The notes under the pieces are model-generated. The model was not told the origin of the DNA, searched no databases, and saw only the letters and a list, made by a program, of their open reading frames with translations. DNA of 48,923 nucleotides, taken from NCBI RefSeq assembly GCF_001570985.1, contig NZ_BCSS01000026.1:1-48923 (forward strand). The letters are read 5' to 3'. The translations under genes and the position numbers were made by a program. Shown here in pieces: positions 15,556 to 25,479 of the stretch (position 1 is the first letter of the stretch; each line of letters begins with the position of its first letter). Source of the DNA: Janibacter limosus NBRC 16128. GTDB taxonomy: Bacteria; Actinomycetota; Actinomycetes; Actinomycetales; Dermatophilaceae.

Positions 15556-16365
15556 TCAAGCCTCGGGCAGGTCCTGCGGGCCGAAGGGGGTGGGCGCAGC
15601 GATCTTGGCCGTCACCGAGTCGCCGGACGAGCGCCCGGTGAGCCGACGGTGCACCCATGGTGCGGCGTAGGAGCGGGCCCAGCGTGCGGTCTCCGCGGCC
15701 TGCTGGCGGCGCGCGAGGGCGGGGGCCGTCTCCAGCGGGGTGCGCCACTCGGGATCGCTCACCGGCTGGGCCAGGGCGGTGAGCGCCTCCTGCGCCACCC
15801 TCCGGTGGCCCTCGGTGCTCAGGTGGATGCGGTCGGTCGCCCACAGTCGCCAGTCACGCAGGGCGCGCATGCCCCACAGGTTGAGCACGTGCGCGCCCTG
15901 GCGCTGGGCGATGGAGAAGACATTGGCCGAGTGCACCGCGTGCCGGGAGCGAAGGGAGGACAGCAGCCCCGCGTCGACCGGGTCCGCCGGCGTGGCCATG
16001 AGGACGTCGGCGCCCGTGGCGCGGACGCGCGCGACGGCCTGCTCGAGGCGGTCGGCAATCTCGTCGAGGTCGACGCGCGGGCGCAGGATGTCGTTGCCGC
16101 CACCGACGATCGAGACGAGGTCGGGTCCCGCGGCGAGGGCGGCATCGATCTGCGGGCCGATGACGTCGTCGAGCTTGCGGCCGCGGACGGCGAGGTTGGC
16201 GTAGTGGAACTCGCCCTGAGGGGCGTGGGTCGACAGCTCGGCGGCGAGCCGGTCGGCCCACCCGAGGTAGCGGCCCTCGGTGCGGGGGTCGGCGTCGGAC
16301 ATGCCTTCGGTGAAGGAGTCGCCGATCGCGATGTAGCGGCGCCAGGGGTGGACGGTCTCGGTCAC
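15556..16365 (-). CDS. SGNH/GDSL hydrolase
   Basis: A 269-aa lipase/esterase-like hydrolase. Block I is [11 protein letters not shown] with the nucleophile Ser17; block II glycine is in [11 protein letters not shown]; block III is [12 protein letters not shown]; the catalytic Asp-His pair lies in [17 protein letters not shown]. No signal peptide is visible, so it probably acts in the cytoplasm. The C-terminal 60 residues are rich in Ala and Arg and have no clear function. It starts at GTG, overlapping ung by GTGA, so it is translated from the ung message. Substrate unknown. Confidence 0.88.
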   Translation of the reverse strand: MTETVHPWRRYIAIGDSFTEGMSDADPRTEGRYLGWADRLAAELSTHAPQGEFHYANLAVRGRKLDDVIGPQIDAALAAGPDLVSIVGGGNDILRPRVDLDEIADRLEQAVARVRATGADVLMATPADPVDAGLLSSLRSRHAVHSANVFSIAQRQGAHVLNLWGMRALRDWRLWATDRIHLSTEGHRRVAQEALTALAQPVSDPEWRTPLETAPALARRQQAAETARWARSYAAPWVHRRLTGRSSGDSVTAKIAAPTPFGPQDLPEA

Positions 16366-17039
16366 GGGAGTCTCCAGTCGATGGGGTCGGCGCCCTGGCG
16401 GGTGAGCAGCTCGTTGGCGGCGCTGAAGGGGCGCGAGCCGAAGAACCCGTTGCGGGCGGACAGGGGTGAGGGGTGGGCGCTCTCGACGCGGGGGACGTCA
16501 CCGAGAGCCGGGGCGAGGTCGCGGGCCTTGCGGCCCCAGAGGATCGCGACAAGCGGGCCGCCGCGCGAGGCGAGGACCTCGATCGCCTGGTCGGTCACGC
16601 TCTCCCACCCCTTGCCGCGGTGGCTGTCGGGGGCGCCGGGGCGGACGGTCAGGCAACGGTTGAGCAGCATGACGCCCTGCTGCGCCCACGGGGTGAGGTC
16701 GCCGTTGGTCGGGGTGGGCGCACCGATGTCGTCGACGAGCTCCCGGTGGATGTTGAGCAGGGACCGCGGCAGCGGGCGCACGTCGGGGGCCACGGCGAAG
16801 GACAGGCCGATCGCATGGCCCGGCGTGGGATAGGGGTCCTGCCCGACGACGAGGACCCGCACCTCGTCCACGGGGATGGTGAAGGCCCGCAGGACGTGCT
16901 CGCCCGCCGGCAGGTAGCCCCGCCCCTCGGCGACCTCCTGACGCAGGAAGTCGCCCATCGCGGCGATCGTGGGGGCCACCGGTTGGAGCGCCTGCGCCCA
17001 CGACGGATGGACCAGATCGGTCAGGGGCTGGGTGGGCAC
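16362..17039 (-). CDS. ung: Uracil-DNA glycosylase, family 1
   Basis: A 225-aa base-excision repair enzyme that removes uracil from DNA. The water-activating loop [16 protein letters not shown] places the catalytic Asp at 68. The N-glycosidic contact loop is [11 protein letters not shown] (about 125-135), and the DNA-intercalation loop [10 protein letters not shown] has the catalytic His at 189. The length fits the family. It starts at GTG 17039. The gene leads a two-gene unit with the SGNH hydrolase and is divergent from the PLP decarboxylase. Confidence 0.95.
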   Translation of the reverse strand: MPTQPLTDLVHPSWAQALQPVAPTIAAMGDFLRQEVAEGRGYLPAGEHVLRAFTIPVDEVRVLVVGQDPYPTPGHAIGLSFAVAPDVRPLPRSLLNIHRELVDDIGAPTPTNGDLTPWAQQGVMLLNRCLTVRPGAPDSHRGKGWESVTDQAIEVLASRGGPLVAILWGRKARDLAPALGDVPRVESAHPSPLSARNGFFGSRPFSAANELLTRQGADPIDWRLP

Positions 17040-17102
17040 CGGACCAACCTACGACGTGCTGTGGCGGGTCCTCTCCGGCCGGGGCCCCTAGAGTGCTCGA
17101 TC

Positions 17103-18461
17103 GTGCATGGATTCGCTGATGACAACACCTCCCTGGCGGAGCTGGCCCAGATCGTCCTCGACTACTCCAAGGAGCGTCTGGAGCTCGACCCGGTGCCGCT
17201 CGATCGACCCCTGACGCCGACGCAGCTGCAGGAGCAGGCCGGGCAGACGATCACCGCCGAGGGCATGGGTGGGCACCGGGCGATGGATCTCTTCGCCGAG
17301 GTCCTCGCCCCCGCCTGCCTGTCCGTCGACCACCCGCGCTACCTCTCCTTCATCCCGTGTGCGCCCACCGAGGCGGCCGCGATGTTCGACCTGGTCGTCG
17401 GCGCGAGCTCGATCTACGCGGGGTCCTGGCTCGAGGGCTCCGGCGCCGTCTATGCGGAGAACCAGGCGCTGCGCTGGATCTCCGACCTCGTCGGCCTGCC
17501 CGAGTCGTCAGGCGGGGTCTTCGTCCCCGGTGGGACGATCGGCAACCTCTCGGCGCTCGTCGCGGCGCGTACCGAGGCCCGCCGCACGGCGTCCCCCGGG
17601 CAGCGACCCTTCCGCGTGGCGACCACGCGTGGCGCGCACTCGTCGATCCAGTCCGCCTGCGATGTCATGGACGCGGAGCTGACGACGGTCGAGCCCGACG
17701 ACCGCGGGCGGCTGACGGGCGAACGACTGCGCGAGGTCCTCCTGGCCAATGGCCCGGAGACCTACTTCGCGGTCGTTGCGACAGCCGGCACGACCAACTT
17801 CGGCATCATCGACGACCTGACCTCCGTGGCCGAGGTCTGCCGCGAGCTCGGCATCTGGTTCCACGTCGACGGCGCCTACGGCGGCGCCGGCCTGGCCGCA
17901 CCCTCGGTGCGCCACCTCTACGCCGGCATCGAGCACTGCGACTCCTTCATCGTCGACCCGCACAAGTGGCTCTTCGCCCCCTTCGACTGCTGCGCGCTGA
18001 TCTACCGCGACCCCGCAGCGGCCCGCAACGCCCACACCCAGCGGGCCGGGTACCTCGACGTGCTCACCGAGACGCCGGACTGGAACCCCACCGACTACTC
18101 CGTGGGCCTGACCCGCCGGGCGCGCGGGCTGCCCTTCTGGTTCTCCCTCGCCACCCACGGCACGCAGGCCTACACCAAGGCCGTCGAGATGACCCTCGAC
18201 GTCGCCGCCTTCGCCGAGGCCGAGATCCATCGGCGCGACGACCTCGAGCTCGTCGGGGAGCGCTTCCTGTCCGTCGTCGTCTTCCGGCGCAAGGGCTGGC
18301 AGGCTGCCGACTACGCCGCGTGGTCCGACCGGATCCTCGACGAGGAGTTCGCCTTCATCGTGCCCACCACCCACGAAGGCGAGACGCTGGCCCGCTTCGC
18401 GATCGTCAACCCGCAGACGACAACCCAGGACATCAGCGCGATCCTCGACTCGATGGGCTGA
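17103..18461 (+). CDS. Group II pyridoxal-phosphate decarboxylase
   Basis: A 452-aa enzyme of the aromatic-L-amino-acid/glutamate decarboxylase superfamily. PLP-site features: VPGGTIGNLSALVAAR (cofactor phosphate region), ATAGTTNFGIIDDL, FHVDGAYGGAGLAAP (Asp that pairs with the pyridine nitrogen) and Schiff-base Lys288 in DPHKWLFAPFDCC. The substrate (aromatic amino acid, diaminobutyrate, aspartate or other) cannot be inferred. The start is GTG 17103 because similarity begins immediately after it and TAGAGT at 17089-17094 suggests a leaderless message. The frame extends far upstream only as antisense of ung. No pathway partner is adjacent. Confidence 0.87.
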   Translation: MHGFADDNTSLAELAQIVLDYSKERLELDPVPLDRPLTPTQLQEQAGQTITAEGMGGHRAMDLFAEVLAPACLSVDHPRYLSFIPCAPTEAAAMFDLVVGASSIYAGSWLEGSGAVYAENQALRWISDLVGLPESSGGVFVPGGTIGNLSALVAARTEARRTASPGQRPFRVATTRGAHSSIQSACDVMDAELTTVEPDDRGRLTGERLREVLLANGPETYFAVVATAGTTNFGIIDDLTSVAEVCRELGIWFHVDGAYGGAGLAAPSVRHLYAGIEHCDSFIVDPHKWLFAPFDCCALIYRDPAAARNAHTQRAGYLDVLTETPDWNPTDYSVGLTRRARGLPFWFSLATHGTQAYTKAVEMTLDVAAFAEAEIHRRDDLELVGERFLSVVVFRRKGWQAADYAAWSDRILDEEFAFIVPTTHEGETLARFAIVNPQTTTQDISAILDSMG

Positions 18462-18473
18462 GCGAGCGTCGAC

Positions 18474-18511
18474 ACGCGTGGGCCCCCGGCGCCGGGCGGG
18501 GGCCCACGCGT
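18474..18511. terminator. Bidirectional hairpin terminator
   Basis: A perfect 15-bp inverted repeat (18474-18488 and 18497-18511) with an 8-nt loop, in the gap between the convergent decarboxylase and small exported protein genes. The stem is almost entirely G/C; no strong T-tract on either side. Confidence 0.8.
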
Positions 18512-18514
18512 CTG

Positions 18515-18799
18515 TCACTCGAAGACCAGGTTGCCCCGGCACAGGACGCCGGGCCGCTCGTCACCGAGCCTGGCCTTGAGCCCGTGGGAGACGAACTGGC
18601 CGTAGTTCTGCACGCCGTGACCGAGCCAGTCGTCGCCGTTCCCGTCCGGACCGGGTCCCTCGATCTCGTCGGGGGTGTCCTGCCCGGAGAAGACGCACAG
18701 CGAGCTCGCGTGCTGCGGTGCCGGGGTGACCTTGCCGTTGCCGGTGACTTCGCCGGCCGATGCCGCTCCCGCGCCAGCGGCGAGCATCCCCACTGCCAT
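18515..18799 (-). CDS. Small exported protein, start uncertain
   Basis: The mature part, after the cleavage-like ASA-GEV, contains two cysteines and reads GNGKVTPAPQHASSLCVFSG, then DWLGHGVQNYGQFVSHGLK, ending CRGNLVFE. It resembles small secreted actinobacterial proteins of unknown role. The only in-frame ATG giving this product is at 18799, which leaves a signal peptide without a basic start. A better start, ATG at 18830 (MVRK), is in another frame; dropping one G near 18819 would join it to TLITCVMAVGML and create a normal signal peptide. Either a frameshift or sequencing error broke the start, or a non-ATG start farther upstream is used. No function assigned. Confidence 0.5.
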   Translation of the reverse strand: MAVGMLAAGAGAASAGEVTGNGKVTPAPQHASSLCVFSGQDTPDEIEGPGPDGNGDDWLGHGVQNYGQFVSHGLKARLGDERPGVLCRGNLVFE

Positions 18800-18933
18800 G
18801 ACGCAGGTGATGAGTGTCTTTCCTGACCATTGTGGGCGGGCGGTGCGCCGAGCGGTCGCCGCTGTGACGGATGTGGCGAAGGGGGCGTGAGTGACTCCCT
18901 TCGTCGCACCTGTCCAGCCGACACGCCGGGGGA

Positions 18934-18963
18934 ATGACAAGCATGTGATTACGCCGGTACAGT
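18934..18963 (+). promoter_or_regulatory. Promoter of the DUF3263 gene, leaderless
   Basis: ATGACA (18934-18939), an 18-nt spacer and TACAGT (18958-18963). The GTG at 18971 is 8 nt after the -10 box, so transcription and translation probably begin at the same base. Confidence 0.6.
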
Positions 18964-18970
18964 GCGACGC

Positions 18971-19261
18971 GTGAACCTCGCCAACCAGTCCAGCCAGCCG
19001 ACCCCCTCGGTCCCGCTCACGGACCGCGACCGCGAGATCCTCGCCTTCGAGCGTCAGTGGTGGAAGTACGCCGGTTCCAAGGAGCAGGCCATCAAGGAGC
19101 TCTTCGACATGAGCTCCACGCGCTACTACCAAGTGCTCAACGGCCTGATCAACAACCCGGCCGCGCTCTCCGAGGACCCGATGCTCATCAAGCGGCTGCG
19201 CCGCCTGCGCGACCAGCGCCAGCGCACCCGCAGCGCCCGCCGCCTCGGCATCGAGGTCTGA
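18971..19261 (+). CDS. DUF3263 family protein, small DNA-binding-like
   Basis: A 96-aa basic protein typical of actinobacterial DUF3263. The core is LTDRDREILAFERQWWKYAG, then SKEQAIKELFDMSSTRYYQV and LNGLINNPAALSEDPMLIKR, ending in an Arg-rich helix (LRRLRDQRQRTRSARRLG). The helix pattern around IKELFDMSSTRYYQVLN looks like a helix-turn-helix, so DNA binding is plausible. The start at GTG 18971 is preferred over GTG 18962 because 18962 lies inside the -10 element. It stands alone; function unknown. Confidence 0.82.
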   Translation: MNLANQSSQPTPSVPLTDRDREILAFERQWWKYAGSKEQAIKELFDMSSTRYYQVLNGLINNPAALSEDPMLIKRLRRLRDQRQRTRSARRLGIEV

Positions 19262-19416
19262 GGCCGCACTGGCTCCTGATCACGGGTTGATCACGGAACG
19301 AGCAGGTGCCGAACCGAATGATCGGTGTCCACGTCTCTTCGCACGAGGGAGCCCGCAGGGTGGCTCCGGTGCGCAGGGGGTACCGGAGCCGCCCCGCGTC
19401 TTGGCATGGTGGACCC

Positions 19417-19881
19417 ATGGTTGACATGGACTGGAGCACTCCCACCGGCCTCGCCGCGATCAAGGCCCACCTGACCGGGCGGATCGACGGCTGGCAGCAG
19501 CCGGTCGCCTGGGCGGTGGGCATCAGCTCGGCGACCAGCGACCCCAGCTGGCAGTGGCCGCACGTCAATGCGCCCGGTGGCAGCCACGGGCTGGCCGCCG
19601 CGATCCTCGCCACGGTGCTCCGGCACGACGGCTCGACCGGCACCCTCGCGGTGTCGCCGGGCCAGCTGGCCGCGGCCGTCGAGGGTCTGGCCCCTGCCGA
19701 GGCCTGCACCCAGCTCGAGCACGCCAACCTCGGTGTCTGGCGCGGGCTGCTCGCCGAGATCGAGGGCAACCCAGCGCGTGAGCTCGTCGCAGTCTTCGTC
19801 GCCGACCTCGACGATCCGCTCTCCTCGGATGCCGACGGCGAGATGCGGGCCACCTTCGAGGACCTCCACCCGCGGACCTGA
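19417..19881 (+). CDS. Hypothetical protein, 154 aa
   Basis: I do not recognise a named family. The protein is soluble, without a signal peptide or membrane segment. It starts MVDMDWSTPTGLAAIKAHLT, has a Trp-rich stretch (GWQQPVAWAV, PSWQWPHVNAPGG) and ends in an acidic segment (FVADLDDPLSSDADGEM). ATG 19417 is chosen because a start at 19306 would add an Arg-rich, low-quality leader. It lies just upstream of the CIRCE elements and is not obviously linked to groEL. Similar unannotated proteins seem to exist in Micrococcales, but I cannot verify this. Confidence 0.6.
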   Translation: MVDMDWSTPTGLAAIKAHLTGRIDGWQQPVAWAVGISSATSDPSWQWPHVNAPGGSHGLAAAILATVLRHDGSTGTLAVSPGQLAAAVEGLAPAEACTQLEHANLGVWRGLLAEIEGNPARELVAVFVADLDDPLSSDADGEMRATFEDLHPRT

Positions 19882-19885
19882 CGCG

Positions 19886-19912
19886 TTTGCACTCGACCAC
19901 CGAGAGTGCCAA
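19886..19912. promoter_or_regulatory. CIRCE operator 1
   Basis: TTTGCACTC-N9-GAGTGCCAA, close to the CIRCE consensus TTAGCACTC-N9-GAGTGCTAA bound by HrcA repressor. TTGCAC (19887) and AATAAT (19911-19916) lie 18 nt apart, so a promoter may be embedded in the operator. Confidence 0.9.
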
Positions 19913-19920
19913 TAATGGCG

Positions 19921-19947
19921 TTAGCACTCTCCCCGTGAGAGTGATAA
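19921..19947. promoter_or_regulatory. CIRCE operator 2
   Basis: TTAGCACTC-N9-GAGTGATAA: the left arm is a perfect consensus, the right differs by one base. It lies 8 nt after operator 1. GATAAT at 19943-19948 with TTAGCA at 19921 (16-nt spacer) offers a second promoter under the same repressor. Confidence 0.92.
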
Positions 19948-19966
19948 TCCTTGACCGGTCAGGTGA

Positions 19967-21700
<1,734 letters not shown>

Positions 21701-21726
21701 GTCCCGTCGCTGCACGCAGTTCCTGA

Positions 21727-21763
21727 CGAAGGGCGGTTCCCCCGATGGGGGAGCCGCCCTTCG
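21727..21763 (+). terminator. Terminator after groEL
   Basis: Positions 21727-21743 and 21747-21763 pair over 17 bp (one T-G wobble) with a GAT loop. It is positioned 26 nt after the groEL stop and just before the -10-like TAGCCT (21767-21772) of the next gene. Confidence 0.85.
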
Positions 21764-21778
21764 GCGTAGCCTCCCTGC

Positions 21779-22651
21779 ATGACGTCACCTCAAGAGCTGG
21801 CGGATCGGCTGGGTGCCACGGGCTACCTCGCCGACGAGGATCTGGCAACGGTCACCCATCTCGCCCGGGAGATGCAGCGCCCGCTGCTGCTCGAGGGCGC
21901 ACCGGGCACGGGCAAGACGGCGTTGGCGCAGGCGCTCGCCGAGCTGGAGGGCGTGCCCCTCATCCGCCTGCAGTGCTACGAGGGGATCGACGCCTCGCAG
22001 GCCCTCTACGACTGGGACTTCCCGCGGCAGATCTTGCATCTGCGCACCCTGGAGACGTTGACGACGAAGGGGGAGCTCCTTCCCGACGAGGCCGAGCGGT
22101 CGCTCTTCGACGAGCGCTTCCTCCTCGAGCGGCCGGTGCTGCGCGCGCTGCGACACAGCCCGGCGGTCCTGCTCATCGACGAGATCGACCGCGCCGACGA
22201 CGAGTTCGAGGCCTTCCTGCTCGAGGTGCTCTCGTCGTGGACCGTGAGCATCCCCGAGCTCGGGACGATCAGTGCTCCCGTGCCCCCCATGGTCGTCCTC
22301 ACGTCCAACCGGACCCGTGAGCTGCACGACGCCCTCAAGCGGCGCTGCCTCTACCACTGGATCGACCACCCGGGTCTGGAGCGCGAGGTGGCAATCGTCC
22401 GCAGCCGGATCCCCGAGGTGACGCAGACGCTCGCCGCTCAGGTGGTCGGCGCCGTGCAGCATCTACGGGCTCTGGACCTCGTCAAGCCGCCGGGCGTCGC
22501 CGAGACACTCGACTGGGTGGCTGCGCTGCAGCGTCTGGGGGCCCAGGAGCTCGACCTGCAGACCGCGGCTCGCACCCTGGGCACGGTCATCAAGTACCGG
22601 GAGGACTCCGACCGCGTCCGCGACGCCCTGGACCGGGTGCTCGCGAGATGA
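21779..22651 (+). CDS. MoxR-family AAA ATPase, CoxD-like
   Basis: A 290-aa AAA+ ATPase of the MoxR group. Walker A is GAPGTGKT (40-47), Walker B AVLLIDEIDRADDEFEAFLL (about 130-149), sensor 1 VVLTSNRTREL, and the arginine finger lies in ALKRRCLYHWID. In molybdenum hydroxylase clusters, CoxD acts with the VWA protein CoxE in building the [CuSMoO2] or MoO centre. It overlaps the coxE-like gene by ATGA. TAGCCT lies 6 nt before the ATG, so the message may be leaderless. Confidence 0.88.
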   Translation: MTSPQELADRLGATGYLADEDLATVTHLAREMQRPLLLEGAPGTGKTALAQALAELEGVPLIRLQCYEGIDASQALYDWDFPRQILHLRTLETLTTKGELLPDEAERSLFDERFLLERPVLRALRHSPAVLLIDEIDRADDEFEAFLLEVLSSWTVSIPELGTISAPVPPMVVLTSNRTRELHDALKRRCLYHWIDHPGLEREVAIVRSRIPEVTQTLAAQVVGAVQHLRALDLVKPPGVAETLDWVAALQRLGAQELDLQTAARTLGTVIKYREDSDRVRDALDRVLAR

Positions 22652-23793
22652 CCGCGACCTCGTCCAGCCCGCCCCGCGAGGTCGACGAGGTCCTCCTCGG
22701 GCTGGCGCACGCGGTGCGCGCGGCCGGCGTGGGCGTCACGCATGACCGCTCCACCGCCTTCCTCGAGGCCGCGGCGATCGTGGGGGCGGACGACCGCGAG
22801 GGCGTGCGCCGGGCGGGTCGGGCCACGCTGTGCGCCGGCCCGGAGGACCTGCTGCGCTTCGAGCAGGTCTTCGCGGAGTGGTTCGGGCAGACCGCCGTGC
22901 GTGCTCGACCGCACGCCCGCGAGCAGGACCGTACGACCATCTCCCCCTTGCCCGTGGACGACAGTGATCCGGGTCCGGGCGAAGGGAGCAGCGAGTCCGT
23001 GCACGTCGCGGCCAGCGACCAGGAGATCCTGCGGCACCGTGACGTGGCCACCCTCGACCCCGCGGACAAGGCTCTGCTGGACTCGCTCATCGCCGGTCTG
23101 CGGGCGCAGCTGCCCGTGCGGCGGAGCACTCGGCGCACCCCGTGGCGGCGCGGCGAGATCGATGTCCATCGGACCATGCGATCGATGTTGCGGCAGATGG
23201 GTGAGCCGAGCCGGATCGACCATCGACGTCGCGGCCTGCGGGCCCGCCGGGTCGTGGTGCTCGTCGACGTGTCGGGGTCGATGCGCCCATACGCCGACGC
23301 CCTGCTGCGTCTGGCGCACGTCCTGGCGCACGCTCGCGGCCCCGCGGGTGCCGGGTCGCCGACCCCCGTCGAGATCTTCACCCTGGGCACCCGACTGACC
23401 CGCATCACCGATGCCCTGCGCAGCCGCGACCCCGAGCGGGCGCTCGTACGAGCGGGGGAGCAGGTGCCGGACTGGTCAGGCGGGACCCGGCTCGGAGAGG
23501 TGCTGCGGGTCTTCCTCTCACGAGTCGGCACCAGGCACCTCCCGCGTGGCGCCGTGGTCGTCATCATCAGCGACGGCTGGGAGCGCGGCGACGGCAGCGA
23601 GCTGGCGGTGCAGCTGGCCCGGTTGCACCGACTGGCCCACCGCGTCGTCTGGGCCAACCCGCACCGCGGCAAGGCGGGGTATCGTCCGGTACAGACCGGC
23701 ATCGTTGCTGCGCTGCCGCACGTGGACGCCTTCGTCGCCGGTCACTCGTTGCGTGCGTTCGAGGAGTTGCTGGAGGTGATCGCCGATGCGTGA
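22648..23793 (+). CDS. VWA-domain protein, CoxE-like
   Basis: A 381-aa protein whose C-terminal half is a von Willebrand A domain with an intact MIDAS: DVSGSM at 207-212, a threonine in WSGGTRLGEVL, and the aspartate in VVIISDGWERGD. The N-terminal half is helical with no known motif. Such proteins partner with a MoxR ATPase to remodel or insert metal into a client enzyme. It is flanked by coxD-like and XdhC-like genes with ATGA and 8-nt overlaps, which fixes its role to maturation of the hydroxylase encoded downstream. Confidence 0.87.
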   Translation: MTATSSSPPREVDEVLLGLAHAVRAAGVGVTHDRSTAFLEAAAIVGADDREGVRRAGRATLCAGPEDLLRFEQVFAEWFGQTAVRARPHAREQDRTTISPLPVDDSDPGPGEGSSESVHVAASDQEILRHRDVATLDPADKALLDSLIAGLRAQLPVRRSTRRTPWRRGEIDVHRTMRSMLRQMGEPSRIDHRRRGLRARRVVVLVDVSGSMRPYADALLRLAHVLAHARGPAGAGSPTPVEIFTLGTRLTRITDALRSRDPERALVRAGEQVPDWSGGTRLGEVLRVFLSRVGTRHLPRGAVVVIISDGWERGDGSELAVQLARLHRLAHRVVWANPHRGKAGYRPVQTGIVAALPHVDAFVAGHSLRAFEELLEVIADA

Positions 23794-24916
23794 GGTGCTG
23801 CCGGAGCTGCTGCAGTGGTGGGAGCAGGGACACTCCGTCGGGGTGGGGACGGTCGTCGCGACCTTCCGATCCGCTCCTCGCCCGCCCGGCGCCTCGATGC
23901 TGGTCGGCCCGGACGGCACCGCCGTGGGCTCGGTCTCCGGTGGCTGCGTCGAGGGCGCGGTCTACGAGCAGGCGCAGGAGGTGCTGGAGTCCGGCACCCC
24001 CGCATTCCAGAGGTACGGGATCTCCGACGACGACGCCATGTCGGTCGGGCTGACCTGCGGCGGGATCCTCGACGTGTGGGTCGAGCAGATGAGCCGCGAG
24101 ACCTTCCCCGAGCTCGGCGAGGTCGCCGCCGACATCGAGGCCGGGCGGCCGGTGGCCGTCGCGACGGTCATCGAGCACCCCGACGCCCAGTGGCTGGGCC
24201 GCCGGATGATCATCCGACCCGACGAGGAGCTGCACGGGTCCCTCGGGTCACCGCGCGCCGACGCCGCAGTGCGCGACGACGCGCTCGGGCAGCTCTCAGC
24301 CGGCCACAACGCCACGCTCGGCTACGGAGCCGATGGCGAGCGTCGCGGCGAGGGCATGCGGGTCTTCATCTGGGCCTTCGCGCCCCCACCGCGGATGCTC
24401 GTCTTCGGGGCCATCGACTTCGCGGCGGCGGTGGCCAAGGTGGGGGCCTTCCTCGGGTACCGCGTCACCGTGTGCGATGCCCGCCCCGTCTTCGCGACCC
24501 ACAGCCGCTTCCCGGCGGCGGACGAGGTCGTCGTCGACTGGCCGCACCGGTACCTGGCCGTTGAGCAGGAGGCCGGCCGGGTCGACGGGCGCACGGTCAT
24601 CACGGTGCTGACGCACGACCCCAAGTTCGATGTGCCGCTCCTCGAGGTCGCGCTGCGTCTGCCCGAGGTGGGTTATGTCGGAGCGATGGGCTCACGTCGC
24701 ACGCACGAGGACCGCGAGGAGCGGCTGCGCGAGGTCGGGGTGACCTCGACGGAGCTGGCGCGGCTGCGCAGCCCGATCGGGCTCGATCTGGGCGCCCGGA
24801 CGCCGGAGGAGACCGCGATCAGCATCGCCGCCGAGTTCGTCGCGGACCGCTGGGGCGGCACGGGCGAGCGGCTGGCCGCTCGAGAGGGCCGGATCCACCA
24901 CGCCCTCGAGGGCTGA
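23786..24916 (+). CDS. XdhC/CoxF-type molybdenum cofactor maturation factor
   Basis: A 376-aa two-domain protein. The N-terminal XdhC domain (GVGTVVATFRSAPRPPGASM, then GSVSGGCVEGAVYEQAQ and the Cys in GLTCGGILDVWVE) is followed by a C-terminal Rossmann domain (PPRMLVFGAIDFAAAVAKVG, VITVLTHDPKFDVPLLEVAL, GYVGAMGSRRTHEDR). XdhC proteins bind molybdenum cofactor, protect it, and aid its sulfuration and insertion. Its start overlaps the coxE-like gene by 8 nt. The long gap and promoter after it separate maturation genes from structural genes. Confidence 0.9.
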   Translation: MREVLPELLQWWEQGHSVGVGTVVATFRSAPRPPGASMLVGPDGTAVGSVSGGCVEGAVYEQAQEVLESGTPAFQRYGISDDDAMSVGLTCGGILDVWVEQMSRETFPELGEVAADIEAGRPVAVATVIEHPDAQWLGRRMIIRPDEELHGSLGSPRADAAVRDDALGQLSAGHNATLGYGADGERRGEGMRVFIWAFAPPPRMLVFGAIDFAAAVAKVGAFLGYRVTVCDARPVFATHSRFPAADEVVVDWPHRYLAVEQEAGRVDGRTVITVLTHDPKFDVPLLEVALRLPEVGYVGAMGSRRTHEDREERLREVGVTSTELARLRSPIGLDLGARTPEETAISIAAEFVADRWGGTGERLAAREGRIHHALEG

Positions 24917-24926
24917 TGTCAAGGGG

Positions 24927-24955
24927 GTGACCCGGCCGAGGGCACTCGCTAGCAT
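24927..24955 (+). promoter_or_regulatory. Promoter of the coxSLMG operon
   Basis: GTGACC (24927-24932), a 17-nt spacer and TAGCAT (24950-24955). The same -35 variant occurs at the ABC exporter promoter at 31394. The transcript would begin near 24962, at the edge of the palindromic operator. Confidence 0.55.
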
Positions 24956-24961
24956 GAGCCA

Positions 24962-24979
24962 GATCACACTGTCGTGATC
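24962..24979. promoter_or_regulatory. Palindromic operator candidate upstream of coxS
   Basis: GATCAC-N6-GTGATC, a perfect 18-bp inverted repeat positioned at the expected transcription start and ahead of the coxS Shine-Dalgarno. It suits repression of the hydroxylase operon by an unidentified regulator not encoded adjacent. Confidence 0.5.
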
Positions 24980-24996
24980 GACCTCAGGAGAGCCCC

Positions 24997-25479
24997 ATGG
25001 CCAAGATCGAGCTCGTCGTCGACGGCGCAAGAGTCGCTGATGACGTTGAACCCCGCATGCTCCTCGTGCAGTACCTGCGCGAGAGCCTCGGCAAGACCGG
25101 CACGGTGGTCGGTTGTGACACCTCCAACTGCGGGGCCTGCACCGTCCACCTCGACGGCAGGAGCGTCAAGTCCTGCAACATCTTGGCCGTCCAGGCCGAC
25201 GGGTGCGAGGTGACCACCATCGAGGGACTGGCCACCGACGGCGAGCTGCACCCCGTGCAGGCCGCCTTCCACGAGTGCCACGCGCTGCAGTGCGGGTACT
25301 GCACCCCGGGCATGATCATGCAGTCGGTCGACCTGCTGCGGGACAACCCCGACCCGAGCGAGGAGGAGATCCGCCTGGGTCTCGAGGGCAACCTCTGTCG
25401 CTGCACCGGGTACCACAACATCGTGCGAGCCGTGCAGACCGCGGCAGGCAGCTCCGAGACCGCGGGCGGCACCCGATGA
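24997..25479 (+). CDS. coxS: Molybdenum hydroxylase iron-sulfur subunit, CoxS family
   Basis: A 160-aa protein with two [2Fe-2S] clusters. The plant-ferredoxin-type cluster uses [16 protein letters not shown] (Cys 40, 45, 48, and 60 in VKSCNI). The second, near the cofactor, uses [10 protein letters not shown] and [13 protein letters not shown]. It carries electrons from the molybdenum centre in CoxL to the FAD in CoxM. AGGAGAG at 24986-24992 is a strong Shine-Dalgarno. It overlaps coxL by ATGA. Symbols are used for the family; the substrate is not necessarily CO. Confidence 0.93.
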   Translation: MAKIELVVDGARVADDVEPRMLLVQYLRESLGKTGTVVGCDTSNCGACTVHLDGRSVKSCNILAVQADGCEVTTIEGLATDGELHPVQAAFHECHALQCGYCTPGMIMQSVDLLRDNPDPSEEEIRLGLEGNLCRCTGYHNIVRAVQTAAGSSETAGGTR

